Assembly: GCF_001455965.1 (NCBI RefSeq)
Contig: NZ_LKKO01000036.1
Location: 124,001 to 188,000 of the forward strand
Reading direction: 5' to 3'
Origin: Methylobacterium sp. GXS13
GTDB taxonomy: Bacteria; Pseudomonadota; Alphaproteobacteria; Rhizobiales; Beijerinckiaceae
DNA: 64,000 bases
The notes under the pieces are model-generated. The model ran no database searches. It was given only the letters and a program-made list of their open reading frames with translations, and had not been told where the DNA came from. The position numbers were made by a program, and so were the translations under genes. Every line of letters begins with the position of its first letter. Positions within the stretch are counted from its first letter, which is position 1. Below are positions 56,011 to 64,000 of the stretch, piece after piece.

Positions 56011-57789
56011 TCACCGCACCACGCGCCAGACCTTCAGGGGGCCAGGCACCGTGACGGGCTCCAGCCGGTCGGTGTGAGCGTCCCCGCGAGTGAGGCGCGT
56101 CGCGAAGGCCGGAGTGGCCTGAAGGTCGTCGGCGGGCCGGGACGGGCAGGTCACCAGATAGCGGACCTGGAAGGTATCGAGCACCCGGTCGAGATCCGCC
56201 TCGGTTCCGCCGAGGCCCTCGATCGCCGCTGTCAGCCCCGGAATCGCCCGGTGATAGGGCGCGGCGACGATCGTGTGCGGCGTGCGCAGGAGGATCGACG
56301 GCCCCAGAAAGATCGGCGCCAGCACGGTTCCAGGCGGAAGCGCCGCCAGGGGCCGCACGGCGGCGTCGCCCTGGCAGGCGATGACCCCCGCCGAATCAGG
56401 TGCCGTCCGTGAAGCCGGCGCGATCCAACCGGCGAGTGCCATCGGTGCCAGCCAGACCGTGCTGACCAGGCCGCTGCCGAGAGCGAGAGCGCCCCATCGG
56501 CGAACGGCCGTTCCGGGGGCGGCGGCGCGCGTCAGGGCGCGGTCGATCACCGGGGCCGCCACAAGCGGCACGAAGCCCGAGGCGATGTAGAGCCCGCGGA
56601 ATTGGAAGACCCCGAGGATCAGGCCGGGCCACAGGAACAGCGCCGCGATCGACCAGGCCCGGCGCTGCGGGCCGCGCCAGGCCATCCAGGTCGCGGTCAG
56701 GCTCCCGATCAGGACCACCGGATAGAAGACCAGCATCTCCCACCGCCCCTGAGCGACGGATTTGGGCAGCGAGGCCATCTCGTTGACGGTGAGCAGCCAA
56801 TGGTCCCGGACCAGGGGTGTCATGCCGGGAAACGGCCCCTCCAGGCAGATCGGGAAGGCCAGACCGAAGCCGCCGATCAGAAGGATCCCGCAGAGGATCG
56901 CGAGGGCGATCCGCGATCCGGGCGTGCCGAGCCGGCGCCTGAGCGCGGTTGCCGCCAGCGCGAAACCGAAGCCGCCGGCGGCGAGCCACAGCCAAGGCGG
57001 CGAGAGCGCGTCGCAGCGCGTCGCGGTCCAGAGGGTGGGGGCGGTCGGCGCAGCGAACAGGAGCGGCGCCGCGACGCCGAGGCCGACGCCGAAGCTGGCA
57101 AGGCCGGGGAGGGCGGGGCGGCCGCGCCAGCACCAGTCGCCGACGTAGTACAGGGCGGCGAGCGCCAGGTAGGGCAGCCCCTCCAGCCCCACCGCCAGCG
57201 ACAGGGCCGCCAGGCCGCCGCCCACGAAGGCCGCTGGGAAACAGCCGCGCATCAGGCAGAAGGCCAGGCCCAGCATCGCCAGGATCTGCACGTTGTGGTG
57301 GTCGACCCGCCCCGGCTGGAACTGGATGGCGATCCCGAAGGTCTGCGTCGCCACGAGTACCGCCAGGATCGCCGCCCGGCCCCCGAAGGTTCGCCGCACG
57401 CCCCGATAGAGCAGGGTGCAGTACAGGCCGAACAGCAGCACCGGCCAGAACGCGGCGATCAGACCCTCGGCCAGGGGCCGGCCCGCCAGCGGCGTCAGCG
57501 CACCGATCAGAGCGGCGATCGGCGCGTCCACGAGGCGCGACCAGTGGCTCGCCACGCCCTCGGGCGCCAGGAAGCGGTACTGGACGTTGTCGTACCAGGG
57601 CTGGCCGGCCAGCAGGTCCCGCACCTCGACGAGCCGCATGGCATCGTCGGTATCGGGCACGCGCAGGTGCCGGATCGTGTCCCAGATGTCCTGCGGCGCG
57701 TTCAGCGTCGCGAGCGACAGGATGACGAGCAGCCAGAGGAAAGCGCGGGTGTCGATCCGTGCCGGCAAGGTGGCGGCCGCGGGCGGCAT
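56011..57789 (-). CDS. Multi-span membrane protein, GT-C glycosyltransferase-like
   Basis: The 592-residue product has about eleven hydrophobic helices in its first 480 residues and a C-terminal soluble domain. Near the first helix lies PDTDDAMRLVEVRDLL, an acidic loop reminiscent of the DxD-type catalytic loop of GT-C enzymes that use polyprenyl-phosphate sugars; QFQPGRVDHHN is another conserved-looking loop. I recognise it only as a family of uncharacterised alphaproteobacterial membrane proteins. It could transfer sugars in the periplasm. It is convergent with moeA and divergent from the FAD oxidoreductase gene. The start has only a weak ribosome-binding site. Confidence 0.7.
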   Translation of the reverse strand: MPPAAATLPARIDTRAFLWLLVILSLATLNAPQDIWDTIRHLRVPDTDDAMRLVEVRDLLAGQPWYDNVQYRFLAPEGVASHWSRLVDAPIAALIGALTPLAGRPLAEGLIAAFWPVLLFGLYCTLLYRGVRRTFGGRAAILAVLVATQTFGIAIQFQPGRVDHHNVQILAMLGLAFCLMRGCFPAAFVGGGLAALSLAVGLEGLPYLALAALYYVGDWCWRGRPALPGLASFGVGLGVAAPLLFAAPTAPTLWTATRCDALSPPWLWLAAGGFGFALAATALRRRLGTPGSRIALAILCGILLIGGFGLAFPICLEGPFPGMTPLVRDHWLLTVNEMASLPKSVAQGRWEMLVFYPVVLIGSLTATWMAWRGPQRRAWSIAALFLWPGLILGVFQFRGLYIASGFVPLVAAPVIDRALTRAAAPGTAVRRWGALALGSGLVSTVWLAPMALAGWIAPASRTAPDSAGVIACQGDAAVRPLAALPPGTVLAPIFLGPSILLRTPHTIVAAPYHRAIPGLTAAIEGLGGTEADLDRVLDTFQVRYLVTCPSRPADDLQATPAFATRLTRGDAHTDRLEPVTVPGPLKVWRVVR

Positions 57790-57950
57790 CGGTGCGGGTT
57801 CCAGACGCGCCGCGATCCGACGCCCGATGTAGCCTGCGCGAACCGGCTTAATGGCCGGTCAATCGACCGTGAGTCGGTTCCTTAACCATCCGTCCTCAAT
57901 CTCCGCGCGAGCCGGCCGGGATCGGGCCGCGACGGCAGCCGGAGCAGGGG

Positions 57951-59453
57951 ATGAGCCACCACACCGAGACGCTGGTGATCGGCGCGGGGCCCGCTGGCCT
58001 CACGGCCGCTTACCTGCTGTCGAAGCAGGGGCGGTCGGTCACCGTGCTGGAGCGCGATCCGGCGCAGGTCGGCGGGATCTCGCGCACCGTCTCGCATAAC
58101 GGCTACCTGTTCGATATCGGCGGCCACCGGTTCTTCTCGAAGTCGAAGGCGGTGGTCGATCTCTGGGACGAGATCCTGCCCAACGACTTCATCGAGCGCC
58201 CGAGGCTGTCGCGGATCTATTATCGCGGCAAATACTACGCCTATCCGCTCAAGGCCTTCGAGGCGCTGCGCAATCTCGGCCTGCTCACCAGCACGGCCTG
58301 CGTCGCCTCCTACCTGTATGCCCGTATGAAGCCGGTGCGGGACCCGAAAAACTTCCACGCCTGGGTGCGCAACCAGTTCGGCGAGCGGTTGTTTTCGATC
58401 TTCTTCAAGACCTACACCGAGAAGGTCTGGGGCATGTCCTGCGACGCGATCTCGGCCGATTGGGCGGCCCAGCGCATCAAGGGGCTCGATCTCGGCGCGG
58501 CGATCCGCGACGGGGTCAAGCGCTCGCTGGGCCTGCGCAAGGCACAGAAGGCCGGCGGCCCGGTGATCAAGACGCTGATCGAGTCGTTCCGCTATCCGCG
58601 CCGGGGCCCCGGCATGATGTGGGAGGCCGCCGCCGCCAAGATCCAGGCACAGGGTGGCCGCGTGCTCCTCGACCGCGGCGTCGATTCGCTGAGTTATGAT
58701 TCCGGCACCGGTATTTGGACGGTGGCGGCCCGCAGCGCCGACGGCAGCCGCGAGACCTTCACGGCCCGGCACGTGATCTCGTCCGCGCCGGTGCGGGAGC
58801 TGGTGGATTCGATCCGCCCACGCCCGCTCAGCACCTTCAACGCCCGGGCGCTGAAGTACCGCGACTTCCTCACCGTCGCGCTCATCGCCAAGTCGCAGAA
58901 AAACTTCCCGGACAACTGGATCTACATCCACGATCCCTCGGTGCAGGTCGGGCGGGTGCAGAACTTCCGGTCCTGGTCGCCCGAGATGGTGCCGGACGAC
59001 GACCATACCTGCCTGGGGCTCGAATATTTCTGCTTCGAGGGCGACGGGCTCTGGACTGCCTCGGACGAGGACCTCGTGGCTTTGGCCAAGCGCGAGATCG
59101 GCCAGATCGGCCTGATCGACCCGGCCGATGTGGTCGATGCCTGCGTGGTCCGGCAGCCCAAGGCCTATCCGGTCTACGACGAGGATTACGCCGGCCACGT
59201 CGTCACCGTGCGCCGCGAACTCGAGCGGGATTTCCCGAGCCTGCACCTCGTCGGCCGCAATGGCATGCACAAGTACAACAACCAGGACCACGCGATGATG
59301 ACCGCGATGCTGACCGTGGAGAACATCCTCTGCGGCCGGCGCCGGCACGATGTCTGGCAGGTCAACGAGGACGCGGAATACACCGAGTCCGGCGTGTCCG
59401 GGGCTCAAGGAGCGCTGGGAAGCGAGCGCCTCGTCCCCCGAAAGGTTGCCTGA
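57951..59453 (+). CDS. FAD-dependent amine-oxidase/UDP-galactopyranose-mutase-like protein
   Basis: The 500-residue product starts with a dinucleotide-binding motif (VIGAGPAGLTAAYLL, residues 9-23) followed by the GG doublet region DPAQVGGISRT, and has VGGHRFFSKS-like DIGGHRFFSKS. The C-terminus (HLVGRNGMHKYNNQDHAMMTAM) closes the FAD site. The layout is that of protoporphyrinogen-oxidase-like or UDP-galactopyranose-mutase-like flavoproteins annotated as NAD(P)/FAD-dependent oxidoreductases. Substrate unknown. A GGAG site lies 6 bases before the ATG. It neighbours a divergent GT-C-like membrane protein, so a glycan role is possible but unproven. Confidence 0.82.
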   Translation: MSHHTETLVIGAGPAGLTAAYLLSKQGRSVTVLERDPAQVGGISRTVSHNGYLFDIGGHRFFSKSKAVVDLWDEILPNDFIERPRLSRIYYRGKYYAYPLKAFEALRNLGLLTSTACVASYLYARMKPVRDPKNFHAWVRNQFGERLFSIFFKTYTEKVWGMSCDAISADWAAQRIKGLDLGAAIRDGVKRSLGLRKAQKAGGPVIKTLIESFRYPRRGPGMMWEAAAAKIQAQGGRVLLDRGVDSLSYDSGTGIWTVAARSADGSRETFTARHVISSAPVRELVDSIRPRPLSTFNARALKYRDFLTVALIAKSQKNFPDNWIYIHDPSVQVGRVQNFRSWSPEMVPDDDHTCLGLEYFCFEGDGLWTASDEDLVALAKREIGQIGLIDPADVVDACVVRQPKAYPVYDEDYAGHVVTVRRELERDFPSLHLVGRNGMHKYNNQDHAMMTAMLTVENILCGRRRHDVWQVNEDAEYTESGVSGAQGALGSERLVPRKVA

Positions 59454-59565
59454 CACGCGACAGGTGCGGGCGCGCGTCACCGCCGCAACTTGCCCGTTTG
59501 CGGGCATCGTCTATGTCCCACGCGGGACCGCCCAGCACCAAGGGCGGCCGGGAGGATGTTTGACG

Positions 59566-60849
59566 ATGCGATCGCTGTTCATCGCTGCGCTCTGGGCGGG
59601 TGTCGCCATGCCCGTATTCGCCCTATCGGCCAACGCGCAGGGCGCGGCGCCGGCCGAGACCAAGTCCAAGGCCGACGATCTGGAGAAGCTGCAGAGCTTC
59701 CACAGCACCGACACCCAGGCCGCCCCCGAGATTCCGCAGACCGGCCGCCGCGCCGACGCGATCCGCAAGACGCTCGGCAAGATCAAGCTGCCCGAGGGCT
59801 TCAAGATCGATCTCTACGCCGTGGTGCCCGATGCCCGGTCCATCGCGGTCGGTCCCAATGCCGGCGTGCTGTTCGTCGGCACCCGCAAGAACAAGGTCTA
59901 CACGGTCACCGACCGCGACAAGGATCGGGTCGCCGACGAGGTCCGAGCCTTCGCGCCGGGCATCACCTTCAAGATCCCCAACGGCGTCTGCTTCTCGAAG
60001 GACGGTGTGCTCACCGTGGTCGAGCAGAACCGGGTGCTCGCCTTCCCGGCCGCGGAGTTCTTCTATGAGAACCCGGACGTCGCCGCCGGCATCCTTGTGA
60101 AGGAAGGCGCCTTGATCCCGGCTGCCGAGGAGAGCTTCAACCACACCGCCCGGGTCTGCCGGGTCGGCGCGGATGGGAAGACCTACATCGCGCTCGGCCA
60201 GCCCTACAACGTGCCCCCCGCCGACAAGATGGACCTGTACCGGAAGGCCGGCATCGGCGGCGTCATCCGCATCGACGCCGACGGCAAGAACCGCGAGGTT
60301 TACGCCACCGGCATCCGCAATTCGGTGGGCATGGATTTCGCCACCGACAAGTCGCTTTGGTTCACCGACAACCAGGTCGACGGCATGGGCGACGACAAGC
60401 CGCCGGGCGAGCTGAATCACGCCACCAAGGCCGGCGAGAACTTCGGATTCCCCTGGTACGGCGGCGGCGCCGTCCGCACCGTCGAGTACAAGGACCAGAC
60501 CCCGCCCGCCGACGCGGTGCCCCCGGTCGCCGAGCTGCCGCCGCACGCGGCCGATCTCGGGATGACCTTCTACAACGGCAAGCAATTCCCGGCCTCGTAC
60601 AAGGGCGGGATCTTCATCGCCGAGCACGGCTCCTGGAACCGCACCGAGCCGGTGGGCGCCCGGGTGATGTTCGCCCCCATGGGGGCGGACGGGAAGCTCG
60701 GCGCCGTCAAGCCCTTCGCGGAAGGCTGGCTGACCGGCGACGGCGAGTATCTCGGCCGCCCGGTGGACGTGGCGGTGATGCTCGACGGCTCGCTGCTGGT
60801 CTCGGACGATTCCGCCGGGGCGATCTACCGGATCTCCTACGAGAAGTAA
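59566..60849 (+). CDS. Exported sorbosone-dehydrogenase-like (PQQ-type beta-propeller) protein
   Basis: The 427-residue product has a signal peptide (LFIAALWAGVAMPVFALSANA) and a six-bladed beta-propeller sequence of the soluble glucose/L-sorbosone dehydrogenase type: SIAVGPNAGVLFVGTRKNKVY, ATGIRNSVGMDF, LWFTDNQVDGMGDD, FGFPWYGGG, GGIFIAEHGSWNR. Such enzymes oxidise sugars or aldehydes with PQQ in the periplasm. The substrate is unknown. ATG 59566 is preferred; a TTG at 59560 is nearer the GGAGG site. A small cytochrome c follows 148 bp downstream and could accept electrons. Confidence 0.82.
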   Translation: MRSLFIAALWAGVAMPVFALSANAQGAAPAETKSKADDLEKLQSFHSTDTQAAPEIPQTGRRADAIRKTLGKIKLPEGFKIDLYAVVPDARSIAVGPNAGVLFVGTRKNKVYTVTDRDKDRVADEVRAFAPGITFKIPNGVCFSKDGVLTVVEQNRVLAFPAAEFFYENPDVAAGILVKEGALIPAAEESFNHTARVCRVGADGKTYIALGQPYNVPPADKMDLYRKAGIGGVIRIDADGKNREVYATGIRNSVGMDFATDKSLWFTDNQVDGMGDDKPPGELNHATKAGENFGFPWYGGGAVRTVEYKDQTPPADAVPPVAELPPHAADLGMTFYNGKQFPASYKGGIFIAEHGSWNRTEPVGARVMFAPMGADGKLGAVKPFAEGWLTGDGEYLGRPVDVAVMLDGSLLVSDDSAGAIYRISYEK

Positions 60850-60861
60850 GGGATCGCCTTC

Positions 60862-60966
60862 CCTCCCCCTTGCGGGGAGGGATCGAGGGTGGGGGTGGTG
60901 CAGACGGCACCGCACCGCTCCGTCTTGCACCACCCCCACCTCCAACTCCTCCCCGCAAGGGGGAGG
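60862..60966. repeat. Long inverted repeat with C-rich/G-rich arms
   Basis: CCTCCCCCTTGCGGGGAGG (60862-60880) and CCTCCCCGCAAGGGGGAGG (60948-60966) are the outer arms; inside, GGTGGGGGTGGTGCAGACGG pairs with CCGTCTTGCACCACCCCCAC. The whole 105-bp element can fold into one long hairpin. It lies between the sorbosone-dehydrogenase-like gene and the cytochrome c gene. Similar C-rich repeats are, as I recall, dispersed in Methylobacterium and Bradyrhizobium genomes. Confidence 0.85.
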
Positions 60967-60997
60967 AGCATTCTGTCGCGCAAGCCGAGACCCTCCG

Positions 60998-61315
60998 ATG
61001 ATCCGCCCGCTTCTCCTTCTCGCCGCCACGCTCGTGCCGCTCTCGGCCCAGGCCGGCGACGCCGCTCTGGGGCGCAAGAAGGCCACCGCCTGCCAGACCT
61101 GCCACGGGATGGACGGGCTCTCGAAGCTGCCGGAGGCGCCGAACCTCGCCGGTCAGGTCGAGCCCTACCTCGTGAAGGCGCTCACCGAGTACCGCGACGG
61201 CAAGCGGCAGAACGAGATCATGAACGTGGTCGCCAAGGAGCTGTCGGATTCCGACATCGCGAACCTGGCGGCGTATTATTCACGGATCCAGATTGATGTG
61301 CTGCCGCCGGGGTAG
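60998..61315 (+). CDS. Small periplasmic class I cytochrome c
   Basis: The 105-residue product has a signal peptide (PLLLLAATLVPLSAQA) and one heme site CQTCH (Cys32, Cys35, His36), with Met75 in EIMNVVAKEL as the probable axial ligand. It resembles cytochrome c553/c554-type electron carriers. It follows the PQQ-type dehydrogenase-like gene in the same direction, suggesting electron transfer from that enzyme, although a 105-bp inverted repeat stands between them. Only a weak ribosome-binding site is seen. Confidence 0.9.
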   Translation: MIRPLLLLAATLVPLSAQAGDAALGRKKATACQTCHGMDGLSKLPEAPNLAGQVEPYLVKALTEYRDGKRQNEIMNVVAKELSDSDIANLAAYYSRIQIDVLPPG

Positions 61316-61337
61316 AGGCCCTTCCCGCGCCCAACTA

Positions 61338-61429
61338 CGTCATTGCGAGCGCAGCGAAGCAACCCAGGGCAGCGCACGATCTCAGAAGGTGGCGTTTCCC
61401 TGGGTTGCTTCGCTGCGCTCGCAATGACG
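61338..61429. repeat. Perfect 32-bp inverted repeat (REP-like element)
   Basis: The arms at 61338-61369 (starting CGTCATTGCGAGCGCAGCG) and 61398-61429 (ending CGCTGCGCTCGCAATGACG) are exact reverse complements over 32 bases with a 28-base loop. The element lies between the convergent ends of the cytochrome c and lepA genes, so it can act as a strong terminator in both directions. The CATTGCGAGC...GAAGCAA core matches a repeat I recall as widespread in alphaproteobacteria. Confidence 0.9.
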
Positions 61430-61546
61430 GGAAAGGCTCGTTTCAGCTCCAGAACGGGTCATCGTGTCCGAACGCGGAGACTAGACTCCCGCGTGTCTCC
61501 CTACCCGCAAGTTAGCGTGGTGAGCACGCATTAAGATTACGACGCC

Positions 61547-63349
<1,803 letters not shown>

Positions 63350-63671
63350 CGGCATTCCGTTCGGGCGCGCGACGGCGCGCACCGTCTGACGTATGGGCGT
63401 GTTTGGATGGGTCGGCTCACGCGCGAGATAGCAGTGCCGCGGGAACGCGCCAAGCGTGCCAGCCGGCGCGTCGCGCGCTCGCCGCCGGAGTGGACACCGG
63501 TTCGGCGCAAGCGGACGCGCCAAATCAGGGACATCGCGTCCGCTCCCGTCGCAACGCGATCGGGAACCACACGGGCGGTCGGGCCGGCAGGAACGATGAG
63601 ACGGGAGCCGGAACGATCCGGCCCCCGCCTATCGGCAGCGTCCCGCCGGGTCCGGCGGATGTCAGGATCGA
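63350..63671. other. Upstream region of lepA, no gene seen
   Basis: About 320 GC-rich bases separate lepA from a small hypothetical gene on the same strand. Reading frames in it are open by composition only and I see no recognisable protein, RNA or repeat. It should contain the lepA promoter. Confidence 0.5.
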
Positions 63672-63872
63672 TCAGCGACCGCGGTCGCGGATCAGGCGCT
63701 CGATCTCGGCCTCGCCGTGGGTGCGGGCCTTCGACTCGGTCGGGTGCTTCCGGTCCGAGCGCTGGTGGAGCTTGCCGTGCTTGCGAATGCTCCACTGGTA
63801 CATCGCGCCGCTCTCGCCGACCGGCTGCACATCGAGGCTGAAAGGATAGGTGTCTGTCTGTGTGTCGCTCAT
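63672..63872 (-). CDS. Small hypothetical protein
   Basis: The 66-residue product (start MSDTQTDTYPFSLDV) is soluble and charged, with GAMYQWSIRKHGKLHQRSDR in the middle and a Lys/Arg/Glu-rich C-terminal helix (ARTHGEAEIERLIRDRGR). I do not recognise a family. The pattern of two beta-strands followed by a helix and the coding-like composition suggest a real small protein. A longer start 12 codons upstream is possible but gives an unlikely N-terminus. It has no signal peptide or membrane helix. Confidence 0.55.
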   Translation of the reverse strand: MSDTQTDTYPFSLDVQPVGESGAMYQWSIRKHGKLHQRSDRKHPTESKARTHGEAEIERLIRDRGR

Positions 63873-63929
63873 CGCGCGGATATGGTGCACCCCGCCGCAG
63901 TTCGCCATGCCCGGGCGCGATCTCCGGCG

Positions 63930-64000
63930 TTACGTTTGCACCGTACCGACACCGCCGCGCGCCTGTGCGGCCATGGCCACGAGGCTCTTGCGCAGGCCGC
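63930..64000 (-). CDS. 3' end of an unidentified gene
   Basis: On the minus strand the last 71 bases read an open frame ending ...LRKSLVAMAAQARGGVGTVQT and a TAA at 63932-63930. The composition looks coding, but 22 residues are too few to name a family. The gene, if real, enters from beyond the right edge and would lie upstream of the small hypothetical gene. Confidence 0.35.
   Translation of the reverse strand, partial: GLRKSLVAMAAQARGGVGTVQT

Overview
The window is GC-rich chromosomal DNA with tightly packed, often 4-bp-overlapping genes. It looks like an alphaproteobacterium of the Hyphomicrobiales, most likely Methylobacterium or a close relative. The basis is an FzlA-like FtsZ-binding protein, the oxygen-dependent (CobG-type) cobalamin pathway, separate trpE and trpG, a methylmalonyl-CoA mutase small subunit, and general protein similarity as I remember it. 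No prophage, insertion sequence, CRISPR array, tRNA or rRNA gene was seen. Almost everything is core or housekeeping. The genus call is inference and was not checked by a search.

Layout. 1-7.2 kb: recR-def-fmt-truA (leftward), ATP-dependent PEP carboxykinase pckA (rightward), then ybaB, dnaX and the SRP RNA gene ffs (leftward) and a small secreted PepSY protein. 7.4-12.4 kb: a YifB/ComM-type AAA protein overlapping a fused PP2C phosphatase/serine-threonine kinase with one membrane anchor, a glutathione transferase, a secreted protein and a frameshifted secreted-protein pseudogene. 12.5-18.2 kb: mutase small subunit, uppP, fzlA, queG (apparently starting at CTG) and an epimerase-like SDR. 18.2-23.9 kb: zinc importer znuCB with a small membrane ORF, divergent from zur; a polyprenyl-phosphate sugar transferase; a HmuQ-like heme-degrading enzyme; and an XRE-family regulator.

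23.9-38.0 kb is a cobalamin cluster. A promoter and cobalamin riboswitch at about 38.0 kb lead into cbtB-cbtA-DUF1636-cobW-cobN-cobG-cobH-cobI-cobJ (leftward). cobK lies on the opposite strand, and cobL-cobE-cobM-cobB continue leftward beyond it. Together these cover cobalt entry and chelation and most steps from precorrin-2 to the a,c-diamide. cobF is not in the cluster. One B12-dependent consumer, methylmalonyl-CoA mutase, is represented by its small subunit at 12.5 kb.

38.2-48 kb: a DUF4424 secreted protein, a fucosyltransferase-like glycosyltransferase, an S10-type peptidase, holC, pyrG, secG, an NTF2-like exported protein, ppk2 and tpiA. 48-56 kb: ppiD-trpE-trpG-trpD-trpC-moaC-moeA, a nearly gapless rightward series for periplasmic folding, tryptophan synthesis and molybdopterin. 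56-64 kb: a GT-C-like membrane protein, an FAD-dependent oxidoreductase, a sorbosone-dehydrogenase-like protein followed by a small cytochrome c, lepA, a small hypothetical and the 3' end of an unidentified gene.

The most interesting signals outside ordinary genes are: a family of four dispersed palindromic repeats of about 45 bp just 3' of genes; the antiparallel cobK inside the cob cluster; two larger inverted repeats around the cytochrome c gene; the CTG start of queG; the znuCB locus without znuA but with a 44-codon membrane ORF; and the conserved ffs-dnaX-ybaB-recR order interrupted only by pckA. I found nothing that I would confidently call an undescribed multi-gene system.
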